From Pseudoduganella plicata (GTDB lineage: Bacteria; Pseudomonadota; Gammaproteobacteria; Burkholderiales; Burkholderiaceae_D): a stretch of DNA of 64,000 nucleotides. This document shows positions 1 through 11,070 of this stretch, piece by piece (within the stretch, counting starts at the first letter, position 1; every line of letters starts with the position of its first letter). The DNA is taken from positions 744,001 to 808,000 of the forward strand of contig NZ_CP038026.1 in NCBI RefSeq assembly GCF_004421005.1, read 5' to 3'. A model generated the notes under the pieces. That model was not told the DNA's origin. It saw only the letters and a list, made by a program, of their open reading frames with translations, and did not search any database. A program made the position numbers and the translations under genes.

Positions 1-237
1 GCGCAGCATCTGCGCCACCGTCACCGCCAGGTCCTGGCCCTTGTCCGTCAACGTGATATGGCGCGGGTGGCGCACGAACAGCGCAAAGCCGACCGATTCC
101 TCCAGCTGCCTGACCTGCAGGCTGATGGCCGCAGGCGTCTTGTGCAGCTCCTGCGCGGCCAGCGTGAAGCTGCCCCAGCGCGCGGCGCAGTCGAAGTCGA
201 TCAGCCCCGACAGGCTGCGCAGCGGTCTATCCTGCAT
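1..237 (-). CDS. LysR-family transcriptional regulator, N-terminal part
   Basis: The first 79 residues of a LysR regulator are in the window; the gene runs off the left edge. It starts at an ATG with first base 237. The visible part is the winged helix-turn-helix: residues 8-26 hold the usual LIDFDCAARWGSFTLAA-type helix, followed by the recognition helix TPAAISLQVRQLEE and the wing ending in HITLTDKG. Such proteins are DNA-binding regulators, often of a divergent neighbour, but the effector-binding domain is outside the window, so the target and ligand cannot be told. No recognisable intact gene lies directly divergent to it. Confidence 0.85.
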   Translation of the reverse strand, partial: MQDRPLRSLSGLIDFDCAARWGSFTLAAQELHKTPAAISLQVRQLEESVGFALFVRHPRHITLTDKGQDLAVTVAQMLR

Positions 238-358
238 AAGCTTTCCTTGGGCTTCCCCGCATTATTTCTCGTTTGAGCGTCGTCAATGACAAGCGGACAA
301 TATAACTCACGCGGCCGATAAAAACACCGGCAGGTCCGCCCACTTCAAGGAGATCGAC

Positions 359-479
359 ATGTCCAGCCCAACCTGCGCCGCCCCCGGCGCCCTCGGCAAC
401 CCCGGCAGCCAAACCGTTCGTGACCGACGTGGCCGCGGAAGTGCGCCGCATCTACGCGCACCTGGTCTTCGTGCGCTGA
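359..479 (+). pseudogene. short ORF, possibly frame-disrupted
   Basis: An ATG at 359 has a good ribosome site (AAGGAG, 6 bases upstream), but its frame runs on through the purL terminator. A different frame over 408-479 reads AKPFVTDVAAEVRRIYAHLV and stops in front of the terminator, which looks more like protein. The two frames can be joined by a +1 change, or by restoring one base at each of two CCCCGG runs (380-405). Either a roughly 40-residue hypothetical protein with sequence errors or a decayed gene; function unknown. Confidence 0.3.
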
Positions 480-487
480 GACGTAAA

Positions 488-509
488 AAAGCCGGGCAAG
501 CCCGGCTTT
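488..509 (-). terminator. rho-independent terminator of purL
   Basis: A 10-bp perfect stem AAAGCCGGGC / GCCCGGCTTT with a 2-base loop. Read on the minus strand it is followed by six T, and it lies 32 bases after the purL stop. Confidence 0.8.
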
Positions 510-540
510 CATTGCTCCCCTCGGCGTCAGCCGACGTGCA

Positions 541-3500
541 TCAACCTACGTATTTGCGTGCGTTGCGGAACATCCGCATCCAAGGCGATTCCTCGCCCCA
601 CGACTCTGGCGCCCACGAGTTCTGCACCGTGCGGAACACGCGCTCGGCGTGCGGCATCAGCACCGTAAAGCGCCCGTCCGGCGTCGTCACCGACGTCAGC
701 CCGCCCGGCGAGCCGTTCGGGTTGTACGGATAGGCCTCCGTCGCGTTGCCGTGGTTGTCGACGAAACGCATGGCAGCAATTGCCGTGGCGATGTCGCCCG
801 TCTGGCTGAAGTCCGCGTAACCCTCGCCGTGGGCGATGGCGATCGGGCTCTGCGTGCCGGCCATCCCCTGGAAGAAGATCGACGGCGAATCCAGCACTTC
901 GACCATGGCGAAGCGGGCCTCGAACTTCTCGGATTTATTCGTCGTGAACTTCGGCCATGCCTGCGCCCCCGGGATGATGGACTTCAGGTTGCTCATCATC
1001 TGGCAGCCGTTGCAAATGCCCAGGCCAAACGTGTCGGTGCGGGCGAAGAACTGCGCGAACTGGTCGGACAAGGCAGGATTGAACAGGATCGACTTGGCCC
1101 AGCCTTCGCCGGCGCCCAGCACGTCGCCGTACGAGAAGCCGCCCACGGCGATCACGCCCTGGAAGTCCGCCAGCTTTACACGGCCGGCAATCAGGTCGCT
1201 CATGTGCACGTCGATGGCGGCGAAGCCCGCCTGGTGCATGACCCATGCCGTCTCGATGTGCGAGTTGACGCCCTGCTCGCGCAGGATCGCCACCCGTGGG
1301 CGCGCGCCCGTCGCCAGGAACGGCGCCACGACGTTGTCCGCCAGGTCGAACGTGACCTTCGGCGTGATGCCGGGATCCGTTTCGTCCAGCACGCGGTCGT
1401 ATTCCGCGTCCGCTGTGGCCGGGTTCTCGCGCATGCGCGAGATGCGCCAGCTCGTTTCGCTCCACAGGCGGTGCAGCGCGCTGCGCGCCTGCGTGTAAAT
1501 CAGCTTGGCATCGCGGGTAAACTCGATCACGCCGCGGTCGTTTGGTTTGCCGATGATATGGCTGCAGGCGCCCAGGTTGAACGAGCGCAGCACGTCCATG
1601 ACAGCCGACTTCTCTTCCGCCCGCACCTGGATGACGGCGCCCAGTTCCTCGGCAAACAGCGCGCGCAGCGTCAGCTCGTTGCGGCGCTCGGCCACCTGGC
1701 CTGCCCAGTTCTTGGCGTCGCCCCAGTCGGCCGCGTGCTCGCCTTCCAGGGTCAGCATGTCGAGGTTGATCGACAGGCCGGCGCGGCCGGCAAACGCCAT
1801 TTCCGTCAGCGTGGCATATAGGCCGCCGTCCGAACGGTCGTGGTAGGCCAGCAGCTTGCCGTCCTTGTTCAGTTGCTGGATGGCGGCGAAGAACCCTTTC
1901 AGGTCTTCAGGATTGTCGACGTCCGGCGCCGCATTGCCCAGCTGGCCCAGCACCTGTGCCAGGATCGATGCACCCAGGCGGTTCTTGCCGCGACCCAGGT
2001 CGATCAGGATGACGGCCGTGTCGCCGGCGTCCATGCGGATCTGCGGCGTCAGCGATTTGCGCACATCATAGACGGGCGCGAAGCCGGAGACGATCAGCGA
2101 GACGGGCGAGACGACCGCCTTGGCTTCTCCGTCGTCGCTCCATGTCGTGCGCATCGACAGCGAATCCTTGCCGACCGGGATGCTGATGCCCAGCGCAGGG
2201 CACAGCTCCATGCCGACGGCTTTGACCGTGTCGAACAGCGCCGCGTCCTGGCCCGGCTGGCCGCAGGCCGCCATCCAGTTGGCCGACAGCTTGATGTCGG
2301 AGATGTCCGCGATCGGTGCCGCGGCCAGGTTGGTGATCGTTTCGCCGACGGCCATGCGGCCCGAAGCCGGTGCGTCGATGACGGCCAGCGGCGTACGCTC
2401 GCCCATCGCCATCGCCTCGCCCAGGTAGCCTTCGTACGACAGCGTGGTGACGGCGCAATCGGCCACCGGCACCTGCCATGGTCCCACCATCTGGTCGCGC
2501 ACGGAAGTGCCGCCCACGGTGCGGTCCCCAATGGTGATCAGGAAGCTCTTGTCGCCAACCGTTGGCGACAGCAGCACGCGCTGCGCCGCGTCGACGAGGT
2601 CCACGCCGGTCAGGTCGATGGCCGGGAATTCGCGGGCCACGTGCGTGACGTCACGGTGCATCTTCGGCGGCTTGCCCAGCAGGACGTCCATCGGCATGTC
2701 CACGGGTGCGTCGTCCGATTCCGGATCGATCAGCTTGAGCTGCCGTTCCTCGGTGGCCGTGCCGACGACGGCGAACGGGCAGCGCTCGCGTTCGCACAGC
2801 GCGCGGAACGTGGCCAGGTCGTCCGGGGCGATGGCGAGAACATAGCGTTCCTGCGACTCGTTGCTCCAGATTTCCTTCGGCGCCAGGCCGGATTCCTCCA
2901 GCGGCACCTTGCGCAAATCAAAGATGGCGCCGCGCCTGGCGTCGTTGGTAATCTCGGGGAAGGCGTTCGACAGCCCGCCCGCGCCCACGTCGTGGATCGA
3001 GATGATGGGGTTTTTCTCTCCCATCTGCCAGCAGCCGTTGATGACTTCCTGGGCGCGCCGCTCCATTTCCGGATTACCGCGCTGGACCGAGTCGAAGTCC
3101 AGGTCGGCCGTATTGGTGCCCGTCGCCATCGACGACGCGGCCGAGCCGCCCATGCCGATGCGCATGCCCGGGCCGCCCAGCTGGATCAGCAGGCTGCCGA
3201 CGGGGATGTCGTTCTTGTGCGTGTGCCGACCCGAGATATTGCCGATGCCGCCAGCGATCATGATCGGCTTGTGATAGCCGTACACGGCATGGCCGGCGTT
3301 CTGCTCGTAGCTGCGGAAGTAGCCGGCCAGCACGGGACGGCCGAATTCGTTGGAGAACGCGGCGCCGCCCAGCGGGCCGTCGATCATGATCTGCAGCGGC
3401 GAGGCGATGCGTTCCGGCTTGCCGTAGATTGTCGACGTATCCCGGCCGGCCAGCGGCGCAGTCACGTTCGCGGCATTCTCCCACGGCCGCACGGCGTCCG

Positions 3501-4566
3501 GCAGGTACAGGTTCGAGACGGTGAAGCCCGTCAGGCCGGCCTTGGGCTTGGCGCCGCGCCCCGTCGCGCCTTCGTCGCGGATCTCGCCGCCCGCGCCGGT
3601 GGAGGCGCCAGGGAACGGCGAAATGGCCGTCGGGTGGTTGTGCGTTTCCACCTTCATCAGCGTGTGGATCAGTTCATGCGACGCGCCATACTCGTGGCCC
3701 TCGCCGCGCGGGTAGAAGCGCGTCACTTCAGCGCCTTCCATGATCGACGAGTTGTCGGAATACGCGACGATCGTGCCCTTCGGCTGCTTCTCGTGCGTGT
3801 TCTTGATCATCTTGAACAGCGAGCGGTCCTGCGCCACGCCGTCGATGGTCCAGTCGGCGTTGAAGATCTTGTGGCGGCAGTGCTCCGAGTTCGCCTGGGC
3901 GAACATCATCAGCTCGACGTCGGTCGGGTTGCGCTGCGCGGCCGTGAAAGCGTCGTTCAGATAGTCGATCTCATCGATCGACATCGCCAGGCCCAGGTCC
4001 GCGTTGGCCTGCACCAGCGCGGCGCGGCCGGCCCCCAGCACGTCGATCGACTCCATCGGCTTGCCGACGAGGGTGCGGAACAGGTCCGCCGCCTGATCGG
4101 GGTGGCGCAGCACCGATTCGGTCATGCGGTCGTGCAGCAGGCTCGCGATGTCCTGCGCCTGCAGCGCGTCCAGCTTCTTCGCCGCGCCGATGCTGCTGCC
4201 CAGGATGCCGCCCTTGAGGATCACGCGATACGCCACGCCCCGCTCGACGCGGTGGATATGCGTCATGCCGCAGTTGTGCACGATGTCCGTGGCTTTCGAT
4301 GCCCAGGGCGAGATCGTGCCGAAGCGCGGGATCACGATGAACTCTTCCACCACGCCGTCGCCGGCGTCGGCCTGGGCCGGTTCGCCATACGTCAGCAGGC
4401 CTTGCAGGCGTGCTTCGTCCTCGGCGCTGACGGGGGCGCCAGCGTCGACAAAGTGGACGTACCGGGCTTGCACGGCCGTCACGGCAGGCAGTACGGCTTG
4501 GAGTTGGGACAGGAGACGCTGGCTACGGAATGCGGACAGGGCGTTGGAGCCCGGGAGTATCAACAT
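541..4566 (-). CDS. purL: Phosphoribosylformylglycinamidine synthase
   Basis: Large single-chain FGAM synthase (1341 aa), the ATP- and glutamine-dependent fourth step of purine synthesis in the cytoplasm (FGAR + Gln + ATP to FGAM). Domain order is an N-terminal PurS-like part, a linker, tandem AIRS-type ATP-binding halves (glycine-rich GGSAASSM and ETHNHPTAI motifs visible) and a C-terminal class I glutamine amidotransferase with GICNGCQMM. From position, the triad is Cys1188, His1306 (MPHAER) and Glu1308. The ATG at 4566 is chosen because it begins [14 protein letters not shown], the start expected for this family; an in-frame ATG at 4665 would add 33 unconserved residues. It is monocistronic, with a terminator at 488-509 and a TATAAT at 4741-4746 upstream. 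Confidence 0.97.
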   Translation of the reverse strand: MLILPGSNALSAFRSQRLLSQLQAVLPAVTAVQARYVHFVDAGAPVSAEDEARLQGLLTYGEPAQADAGDGVVEEFIVIPRFGTISPWASKATDIVHNCGMTHIHRVERGVAYRVILKGGILGSSIGAAKKLDALQAQDIASLLHDRMTESVLRHPDQAADLFRTLVGKPMESIDVLGAGRAALVQANADLGLAMSIDEIDYLNDAFTAAQRNPTDVELMMFAQANSEHCRHKIFNADWTIDGVAQDRSLFKMIKNTHEKQPKGTIVAYSDNSSIMEGAEVTRFYPRGEGHEYGASHELIHTLMKVETHNHPTAISPFPGASTGAGGEIRDEGATGRGAKPKAGLTGFTVSNLYLPDAVRPWENAANVTAPLAGRDTSTIYGKPERIASPLQIMIDGPLGGAAFSNEFGRPVLAGYFRSYEQNAGHAVYGYHKPIMIAGGIGNISGRHTHKNDIPVGSLLIQLGGPGMRIGMGGSAASSMATGTNTADLDFDSVQRGNPEMERRAQEVINGCWQMGEKNPIISIHDVGAGGLSNAFPEITNDARRGAIFDLRKVPLEESGLAPKEIWSNESQERYVLAIAPDDLATFRALCERERCPFAVVGTATEERQLKLIDPESDDAPVDMPMDVLLGKPPKMHRDVTHVAREFPAIDLTGVDLVDAAQRVLLSPTVGDKSFLITIGDRTVGGTSVRDQMVGPWQVPVADCAVTTLSYEGYLGEAMAMGERTPLAVIDAPASGRMAVGETITNLAAAPIADISDIKLSANWMAACGQPGQDAALFDTVKAVGMELCPALGISIPVGKDSLSMRTTWSDDGEAKAVVSPVSLIVSGFAPVYDVRKSLTPQIRMDAGDTAVILIDLGRGKNRLGASILAQVLGQLGNAAPDVDNPEDLKGFFAAIQQLNKDGKLLAYHDRSDGGLYATLTEMAFAGRAGLSINLDMLTLEGEHAADWGDAKNWAGQVAERRNELTLRALFAEELGAVIQVRAEEKSAVMDVLRSFNLGACSHIIGKPNDRGVIEFTRDAKLIYTQARSALHRLWSETSWRISRMRENPATADAEYDRVLDETDPGITPKVTFDLADNVVAPFLATGARPRVAILREQGVNSHIETAWVMHQAGFAAIDVHMSDLIAGRVKLADFQGVIAVGGFSYGDVLGAGEGWAKSILFNPALSDQFAQFFARTDTFGLGICNGCQMMSNLKSIIPGAQAWPKFTTNKSEKFEARFAMVEVLDSPSIFFQGMAGTQSPIAIAHGEGYADFSQTGDIATAIAAMRFVDNHGNATEAYPYNPNGSPGGLTSVTTPDGRFTVLMPHAERVFRTVQNSWAPESWGEESPWMRMFRNARKYVG

Positions 4567-4740
4567 GGTTGGGAGCGAGTTGATGCAGCGAGGCTGCGGA
4601 TTGAAAAGAAATGCACGAGATGGGGCACGGGATTCTGGCAAAGTCTTGCAGCAATCGGCCGGCAAACTTCAGCATGCAAACATAAGCCTGCAGACGTGAG
4701 TCGGGCGCTGCACAGGACCGACGATATTCCTTTTGCCGGC

Positions 4741-4746
4741 ATTATA
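4741..4746 (-). promoter_or_regulatory. probable -10 box of the purL promoter
   Basis: On the minus strand this is a perfect TATAAT, about 175 bases before the purL start. No good -35 hexamer lies 16-18 bases upstream, which fits an activated promoter. Three palindromic boxes lie just upstream at 4771-4802. Confidence 0.4.
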
Positions 4747-4770
4747 CTCTTTTCAGTATTGTCTTCCCAG

Positions 4771-4802
4771 CCTTTCAAGGGCCTTGCAAGGGGCTTGCAA
4801 GG
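4771..4802. promoter_or_regulatory. three palindromic boxes 11 bp apart
   Basis: CCTTTCAAGG (4771-4780), CCTTGCAAGG (4782-4791) and GCTTGCAAGG (4793-4802) begin exactly 11 bases apart. They lie between purL and the divergent response regulator gene, about 25-60 bases upstream of the purL -10 box. This spacing puts the boxes on one face of the helix, as for a cooperative regulator site; the regulator is unknown. Confidence 0.4.
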
Positions 4803-4944
4803 GGTGCGGATGCGACGGATGAGGTCGATTCACGTCGAAATGCGTTTGCGCCAGGGCAAGAATGCGCGTTTTCCGCTGGAAATAGCATATTCTTGGGGTA
4901 ATCTCCTTGTCCGCCGTCCTCTATCCTTCGCAGCAACGTCCGCC

Positions 4945-6582
4945 ATGCCCGAATTTAGCGATTTGTCCGTGCTCATCGTCGATCCCAGTCCCGGGATGCG
5001 GGGCAATCTGCACAATATGCTGAATGGTTCGGCGATCACGAAGATCGATTATGCGCTCGGCTCAGGCACGGCGATCCGGCAACTGGCAAAAAAGAGCTAC
5101 GACATCATCCTGTGCGAATACGACCTCGACGGCGGGGGCGAGAACGGCCAGGACGGCCAGCAGCTGCTGGAAGACCTGCGTCACCACCGGCTGATCGCCG
5201 CGGACACGATCTTCATCATGCTCACCTCCGAAGGCACGGACACGAAGGTCATCGGCGCCGCCGAACTGACGCCTACCGACTACGTGCTCAAGCCGTTTAC
5301 CGTCGACGCGCTGATGGGCCGCATTGGCCGCGCCGTCGACCGCCGCAACACGCTGCAGCCGGTGCACCGCTGCATCGCCGAGGGCAATCTGCGCGAGGCG
5401 TTGCGGCTGTGCGTCGTCGGACCGGATCGCAAGCCCCGCTACGCGACCGACTTTGCCCGGCTGCAGGCGGAGACCCACGGGGCACTGGACGAATGGCGCG
5501 AGGCGGAGGGCGTGTATCACACCGTGCTGGCCGTGCGCCCCACCACCGGCTGGGCACAGCTGGGCGTGACGCGCTGCCAGTTCGCACTGGGCCGTTACGA
5601 CGACGCCCGCCTCATGCTGGAGCGGCTGATCGCGCTGTATCCGCGCTTCATGTCGGCCTATGATCTGCTGGCGCGCACGATGCAGGCGCTGGGCCAGGAC
5701 ATCCAGGCCAAGAAGGTGCTGGAAGATGCCGTGGCGATCTCGCCGCACATGGTGCGCCGGCTGCGCCACCTGGGCGAGCTGGCGTTCGCCACCGACGATG
5801 TCGGCGTCGCCGAGCGGGCCTTCCGCGCCGTCGTCGGCAAGGCCCGCTATTCGGAGTTCCGTTCGCCGGAGGACCACGTCAATCTGGTGCGCACGCTGGT
5901 GCGCAAGGGCGACGGCGCCGGCGCGGGCGGCGTGATACGGGACATGGAGCGTTCGCTGCGCGGCAGCGCCGAAGTGGAAACCTGCCGCGCGCTGTCGGCC
6001 GCGCTGGTGCTCGACCTGGCCGGCAGCGAGACGGCGGCGATGGCCGAACTGACGCGAGCGGCGGCGGCGGCGGCCGATGCGCCCAACCTGTCGAGCGCCC
6101 TGAGGATCGGCCTTGTCAACGCCTGCCTGCAGCACCGGCTCGACACCCAGGCGTCGGAACTGGTGCTGGACATGATGAACGACGGCGTCCGCGGCATCAC
6201 GGCCGAACAAGCCGTCGACGTTTTTGAAAAGGCGGGGCGCCACGATCTGGCCGTCAGCGTCGGCCAGCGCGCCACGCAGCAGGTGGAGGAAGCGCTCAGC
6301 GACACGGCGGCCAAACTGGGTCAGGGGGAGCACCGCGCCGCCGTCATGGCCATCACCGCTGCCGTGCGGCGCGCGCCGCGCAACGTGCCGGTGCTGCTGA
6401 CGGCGGTGCAGGCGATCCTGCGCCAGCTGGACGAACTGGGCTGGGAAGCGCCGCTGGCCGAGCAGGCGGCGCAGTTGATGGTGCGGCTGCGCAAGCTGGA
6501 CCCGTCGAACGGCGCGCTGGAGCACCTGGCGCAGCAATACGGCGCGACCCAGCGCAAGTACGGTATTGCGGCCGCGGCCTGA
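4945..6582 (+). CDS. Response regulator with TPR-like C-terminal region
   Basis: A 545-residue cytoplasmic protein with an N-terminal receiver domain (residues 1-125) and a long alpha-helical tail of TPR-like repeats (roughly 140-540; repeated pattern of paired helices, for example GWAQLGVTRCQFALGRYDDA). Receiver landmarks: acidic Asp13, Thr94/Ser95 (MLTSEGT) and Lys116 (YVLKPF). The phosphoacceptor slot at the end of strand 3 reads ILCEYDL, so the aspartate expected at position 58 is Glu58, with Asp60 two residues on. Such receiver-TPR proteins are usually stand-alone signalling adaptors; the partner kinase is not next to it. The ATG at 4945 is chosen because the receiver starts directly behind it; the open frame extends far upstream, antisense to purL. 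Confidence 0.85.
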   Translation: MPEFSDLSVLIVDPSPGMRGNLHNMLNGSAITKIDYALGSGTAIRQLAKKSYDIILCEYDLDGGGENGQDGQQLLEDLRHHRLIAADTIFIMLTSEGTDTKVIGAAELTPTDYVLKPFTVDALMGRIGRAVDRRNTLQPVHRCIAEGNLREALRLCVVGPDRKPRYATDFARLQAETHGALDEWREAEGVYHTVLAVRPTTGWAQLGVTRCQFALGRYDDARLMLERLIALYPRFMSAYDLLARTMQALGQDIQAKKVLEDAVAISPHMVRRLRHLGELAFATDDVGVAERAFRAVVGKARYSEFRSPEDHVNLVRTLVRKGDGAGAGGVIRDMERSLRGSAEVETCRALSAALVLDLAGSETAAMAELTRAAAAAADAPNLSSALRIGLVNACLQHRLDTQASELVLDMMNDGVRGITAEQAVDVFEKAGRHDLAVSVGQRATQQVEEALSDTAAKLGQGEHRAAVMAITAAVRRAPRNVPVLLTAVQAILRQLDELGWEAPLAEQAAQLMVRLRKLDPSNGALEHLAQQYGATQRKYGIAAAA

Positions 6583-6642
6583 CGCCCTCACATGCCACGC
6601 AAGATTGGCGTAAAATCCACGCAAACGTTCAGGAGATTTACC

Positions 6643-6840
6643 ATGGCATCGTCGTTCACCATCGATTCAAAGCTCGACAGCACGCTGGAAGACCTGAAAA
6701 AGCACTATGGTGCCACCTCGAAGGCCGAGATATTGCGCAAGGCCGTCGCGCTGCTCAATATTGTCAGCCGTCACGAAGAGGCGGACGGCAGCGTCACCCT
6801 GCGCCAGGACGGTACCGATACCAAGATCGTGTTGCGGTGA
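6643..6840 (+). CDS. Small ribbon-helix-helix-like protein
   Basis: A 65-residue protein with a strong ribosome site (AGGAGATTTACC before the ATG). The pattern of a short strand followed by LEDLKKHYGATSKAEILRKA resembles a ribbon-helix-helix DNA-binding or antitoxin-like fold, with a polar tail. Its stop overlaps the next gene's GTG start by four bases (GTGA), so the pair is probably translationally coupled. Target unknown. Confidence 0.65.
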   Translation: MASSFTIDSKLDSTLEDLKKHYGATSKAEILRKAVALLNIVSRHEEADGSVTLRQDGTDTKIVLR

Positions 6841-7178
6841 CGGAGAACGTCCTCGACGTCGCCGCCGAGGAAGGCCGCGTCGGCAACGCCGTCGAAACGG
6901 CCACGGCGAGCAGCATCCGCGCCGACATCTGGCTGCGGATCGGTATGGTCGTGGTCGTCTGCGGCATCTTCATCTGGCTGAACTGGCGCGTCATCGAATT
7001 CGTCCAGGAAGCGCTGCGCCTGGATATCGCCCGCATGAACGCCACGCCGCCCCTGCCACCCGAACACCGGCTCGTCACGTCGCAAGTCGTCATGGCGCTG
7101 ATCGGCGCGACCGTCGTGCAGACGGGGATCGGGTTTATTGCGATTACTTCCTACCTGTTCCCCAGGCGCGGCGGCTGA
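6837..7178 (+). CDS. Small inner-membrane protein, two membrane segments
   Basis: A 113-residue protein starting at GTG 6837 inside the stop of the preceding gene. It has two hydrophobic segments, about residues 31-48 (GMVVVVCGIFIWLNW) and 84-108, around a polar loop. No enzymatic motif is seen. The coupling to the small RHH-like gene suggests the two act together, perhaps with one regulating the other, but the function is unknown. Confidence 0.6.
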   Translation: MTENVLDVAAEEGRVGNAVETATASSIRADIWLRIGMVVVVCGIFIWLNWRVIEFVQEALRLDIARMNATPPLPPEHRLVTSQVVMALIGATVVQTGIGFIAITSYLFPRRGG

Positions 7179-7349
7179 GGCTGTGCCCGACCGTGTTGCG
7201 GCCTCACGCCGCGGCACACCGTCAACATGACACCCACGTTGACGAGCGGGACCATGAGGAGCGCTGCCGGGCCGCGGTGCTTGCCGCTTCTACTCTCGAG
7301 CCCGTGACAGTTTTTGTGCCTGACCCCGATGTTGTCACGAGCCCGGCAG

Positions 7350-10300
7350 TCAGGGCTTTTCGCCGTAGCCCCCTCCCCCTGGCGTCTCGATGACGAACAC
7401 GTCGCCCGGCGCCATTTCCGTCTTGCCGATATGTCCCAGTTCGTCGACGCTGCCGTCCGCCCGTTCGACGCGGTTGCGGCCCGTGGCGCCGGGCTGGCCG
7501 CCGGCCATGCCGAATGGCGCGTGCAGGCGGTTGTTCGACAGGATCGCGGCCGTCATCGGTTCCAGGAAGCGCACGCGCCGGATGCCGCCGTTGCCGCCGT
7601 GCCAGCGCCCGGCGCCGCCCGAGCCGGCGCGGATGGCGTAGCCGTCCAGCCGGACGGGGAAGCGGAATTCCAGGATCTCCGGGTCGGTCAGGCGCGAGTT
7701 CGTCATATTGGTCTGCACCACGTCCGTGCCGTCGTAGCCGTCGCCCGCACCGGAGCCGCCGCTGATCGTTTCGTAGTACTGATACCTGCTGCTGCCGAAC
7801 GTGAAATTGTTCATCGTCCCCTGGGATGCTGCCATGACGCCCAGCGCGCCGTACAGCGCATTGGTGATGCATGTCGACGTTTCCACATTGCCCGACACGA
7901 CCGAGGCCGGATAGTGCGGATTGAGCATCGACCCCGGGGGATGACGACGGACAGCGGCTTGAGGCAACCGGCGTTGAGCGGGATCTCGTCGTCCACCAGC
8001 GTGCGGAACACGTACAGCACGGCTGCCATGCAGACGGCCGACGGCGCATTGAAGTTGTTGGGCAGCTGGCTTGAGGTGCCGGTGAAATCGATCGTGGCGC
8101 TGCGCGCCGCGCGGTCCACCGTCACGGCCACCTGGATCTGCGCGCCGTTATCGAGCTGCACCGTGTAGCTGCCGTCATGCAGGGCGCCGATCACGCGGCG
8201 CACCGCTTCCTCCGCGTTGTCCTGCACGTGGCCCATGTACGCCTGCACCACGTCCAGCCCGAAGTGCGCCACCATGCGGTGCAGTTCCTCCACGCCCTTC
8301 TGGTTGGCGGCCACCTGCGCGCGCAGGTCGGCCAGGTTCTGGTCGGGATTGCGGGCCGGCCAGGGCGCGCCCGTCAACAGCGCGCGCGTCTCGTCCTCGC
8401 GCAGCCGGCCGCCCGCCGCGCCGTCGACCAGCTTGAAGTTGTCGATCAACACGCCCTCTTCGTCGATGTGCACCGAGTCGGGCGGCATCGAGCCGGGCGT
8501 CGTGCCGCCGATGTCCGCGTGGTGGCCGCGCGAACCGACGTAGAACAGGATGGTGCCGCCCGCCTCGTCGAACACCGGCGTGATGACGGTGACGTCGGGA
8601 AGGTGCGTGCCGCCGTTGTAGGGGTCGTTCAGCATGTAGACGTCGCCCGGATGCATGCGGCCGGCGTTGCCGCGCATGACGCGCTTGATGCTCTCGCCCA
8701 TCGATCCCAGGTGGACGGGCATGTGCGGCGCGTTGGCGATCAGGTTGCCGTCCGCATCAAAGATGGCGCAGGAGAAGTCGAGGCGCTCCTTGATGTTGAC
8801 GGAATAGGCCGTGTTCTGCAGCCGCAGTCCCATCTGCTCGGCGATCGACATGAACAGGTTGTTGAAGATCTCCAGCATGACCGGATCGGCGCTGGTGCCG
8901 ATGGCGCGCCGCTCCGGTAGTGCCTCGATCCTCGTCAGCACCAGGTGATCCTGCGGCGTGACGACGGCCTGCCAGCCCGGCTCCACCACGGTCGTTGCAT
9001 TGGCTTCGGCGATGATGGCCGGCCCGGCGATAACGTCGCCGATGCGGGTGTCGGCCCGTGTGTACAGGCCCGTCGGGCGCCACTGCCCGGCGCTGTACAT
9101 GCGCACGGTGCGGTGCGGGACCAGCGCCCCGGCCCGCGGTGCCTGGCCGGGTGCCACGGGTGGCGGCGCATCGGATGCGCCGATCGCTTCGACGGACACC
9201 GCCTCGACGATCAGCGCCTTGTGCGGCATCAGGAATGAAAAGCGCTTCTTATAGGCCGCCTCGAACTGTGCCACCATCGCGGGCAAGTCGGCGTGCAGGA
9301 CGAGCAGCGCGGAGTCCGTGCCTTCGTAGCGCAGGTGCACGCGCCGCACCGCCGTGGTACGTTCGGGCGCGACGCCTTGCGCGCGCAATGCGCCGGTCGC
9401 ATCGATCGCCAGCGTGTCCAGGCGTGCCGCCAGCGCCGGCAGATTGTCCGGCACCAGCTTCAACTCGACGGCCGCTTCGCGCATCGCCGTCTGGTCGGCC
9501 AGGCCCATGCCGTAGGCCGACAGCACGCCGGCCAGCGAATGGATGAACACCGTCTTCATGCCCAGCGCGTCCGCCACCAGGCAGGCGTGCTGGCCGCCGG
9601 CGCCGCCAAAGCTGGTCAGCGCGTAGTCCGTCACGTCATGGCCGCGCTGGACGGAGATCTGCTTGATCGCATTGGCCATATTGCCGACGGCGATATCGAT
9701 ATAGCCGGCAGCCACCTCCTCCGGCGACGTCGGCTTGCCGGTGGCCGCGGCGATCTCCCCGGCCAGTGCGGCAAAGCGCTCGCGCACGATGTCCGCATCG
9801 AGCGGCGCATCGCCGTCCGGCCCGAACAGCGCCGGGAATTCCTCCGGCTGGATCTTGCCCAGGCAGACGTTGCAGTCGGTGACGGCCAGCGGGCCGCCAC
9901 GCCGATAGCTCGCCGGCCCCGGATTGGCGCCTGCGCTGTCCGGGCCCACGCGCAGCCGGCTGCCGTCGAAGTGCAGGATCGAGCCGCCGCCGGCGGCCAC
10001 CGTGTGGATGCTCATCATCGGCGCGCGCATGCGCACGCCGGCCACCTGCGTCTCGAACACCCTTTCGAACTCGCCGGAATAATGCGACACGTCCGTCGAC
10101 GTGCCGCCCATGTCGAAGCCGATGATCTTCTCGAATCCGGCCAGCCGGCTGGCACGCACCATGCCGACGATGCCGCCGGCCGGGCCGGACAGGATGCTGT
10201 CCTTGCCCTGGAACGCGCGCGCGTCCGTCAGCCCGCCGTTCGACTGCATGAACTGCAGGTTCACGCCCGGCAGCTCGCCCGCCACCTGGTCGACATAGCG

Positions 10301-10954
10301 GCGCAGGATCGGCGACAGATAGGCGTCGACGACGGTCGTGTCGCCGCGCGCGACGAGCTTCATCATCGGGCTGACCACGTGCGACACGGAGACCTGCGTG
10401 AAACCGATAGCCCGGGCGATGGCGGCCACCGCCGCCTCGTGCTCCGTGTAGCGGTAGCCGTGCATGAAGACGATGGCCAGCGAACGGTAGCCCGCGTCCC
10501 ACGCGGCCTGCAGCCCCGCCCGTGCGGCGCCTTCGTCCAGCGGGGTGGCAACGTCGCCATGCGCGCCCATGCGTTCGTCGATCTCGATCACGTGGCCGTA
10601 CAGCAGCTCCGGCAACACGATATGGCGGTCGAACAGGCGTGGGCGGTTCTGGTAGGCGATGCGCAGCGCGTCGCCGAAGCCGCGCGTGATGGCCAGCGCG
10701 GTGCGCTCGCCTTTGCGCTCGAGCAGCGCGTTGGTGGCCACCGTCGTGCCCATCTTGACGGCCGCGATCCGTGCCGCCGGGACCGGATCCGCCGGCGCGA
10801 CGCCCAGCAAATGGCGGATCCCGGCGATGGCGGCGTCGGCATACTGTTCCGGGTTCTCCGACAGCAGCTTGTGCGTACCCAGCGTGCCGTCGGGCCGGCG
10901 CGCGACGATATCGGTGAAGGTGCCGCCACGGTCGATCCAGAATTGCCAGTCCAT
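7350..10954 (-). CDS. Hydantoinase/5-oxoprolinase, single chain, one frameshift
   Basis: HyuA-HyuB fusion of the ATP-dependent 5-oxoprolinase type (5-oxoproline + ATP + water to glutamate), about 1200 residues as in the OPLAH/OXP1 family. The N-terminal half has the ASKHA-like start [18 protein letters not shown] and [17 protein letters not shown]; the C-terminal half (HyuB) starts near [15 protein letters not shown] and has [17 protein letters not shown] and [12 protein letters not shown]. Frame is lost near 7932-7940, where a run of C on the coding strand is one base short (VVIPPGSMLN is restored by one base). The remainder is intact to the stop at 7350, so an assembly error is more likely than decay. 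The ATG at 10954 follows GGAGATAGGG. Hydantoin rather than oxoproline as substrate cannot be excluded. Confidence 0.85.
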
Positions 10955-11070
10955 CCCTATCTCCGGTGTCAAAATGGCTATTGTAGTGCGGCGAGCCTCG
11001 CATGGGCGCGGCGGTGCTAGAATCGGTCGTCACGACAGCAGCCGGCCCGCAGCCGGCCTATCCGCCGCCC

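Noticed and set aside
1840..4944. Upstream extension of the response regulator frame
   Set aside because: It is antisense to purL; the receiver domain begins at 4945, where an ATG stands.
5062..6624. A 520-codon minus-strand frame
   Set aside because: Shadow of the response regulator gene; Arg/Gln/His-rich translation.
7179..7349. TGACA/TGTCA inverted repeat (about 7307-7338) as a regulatory site
   Set aside because: Short and imperfect, between two convergent genes where an operator is not expected; perhaps part of a dispersed repeat.
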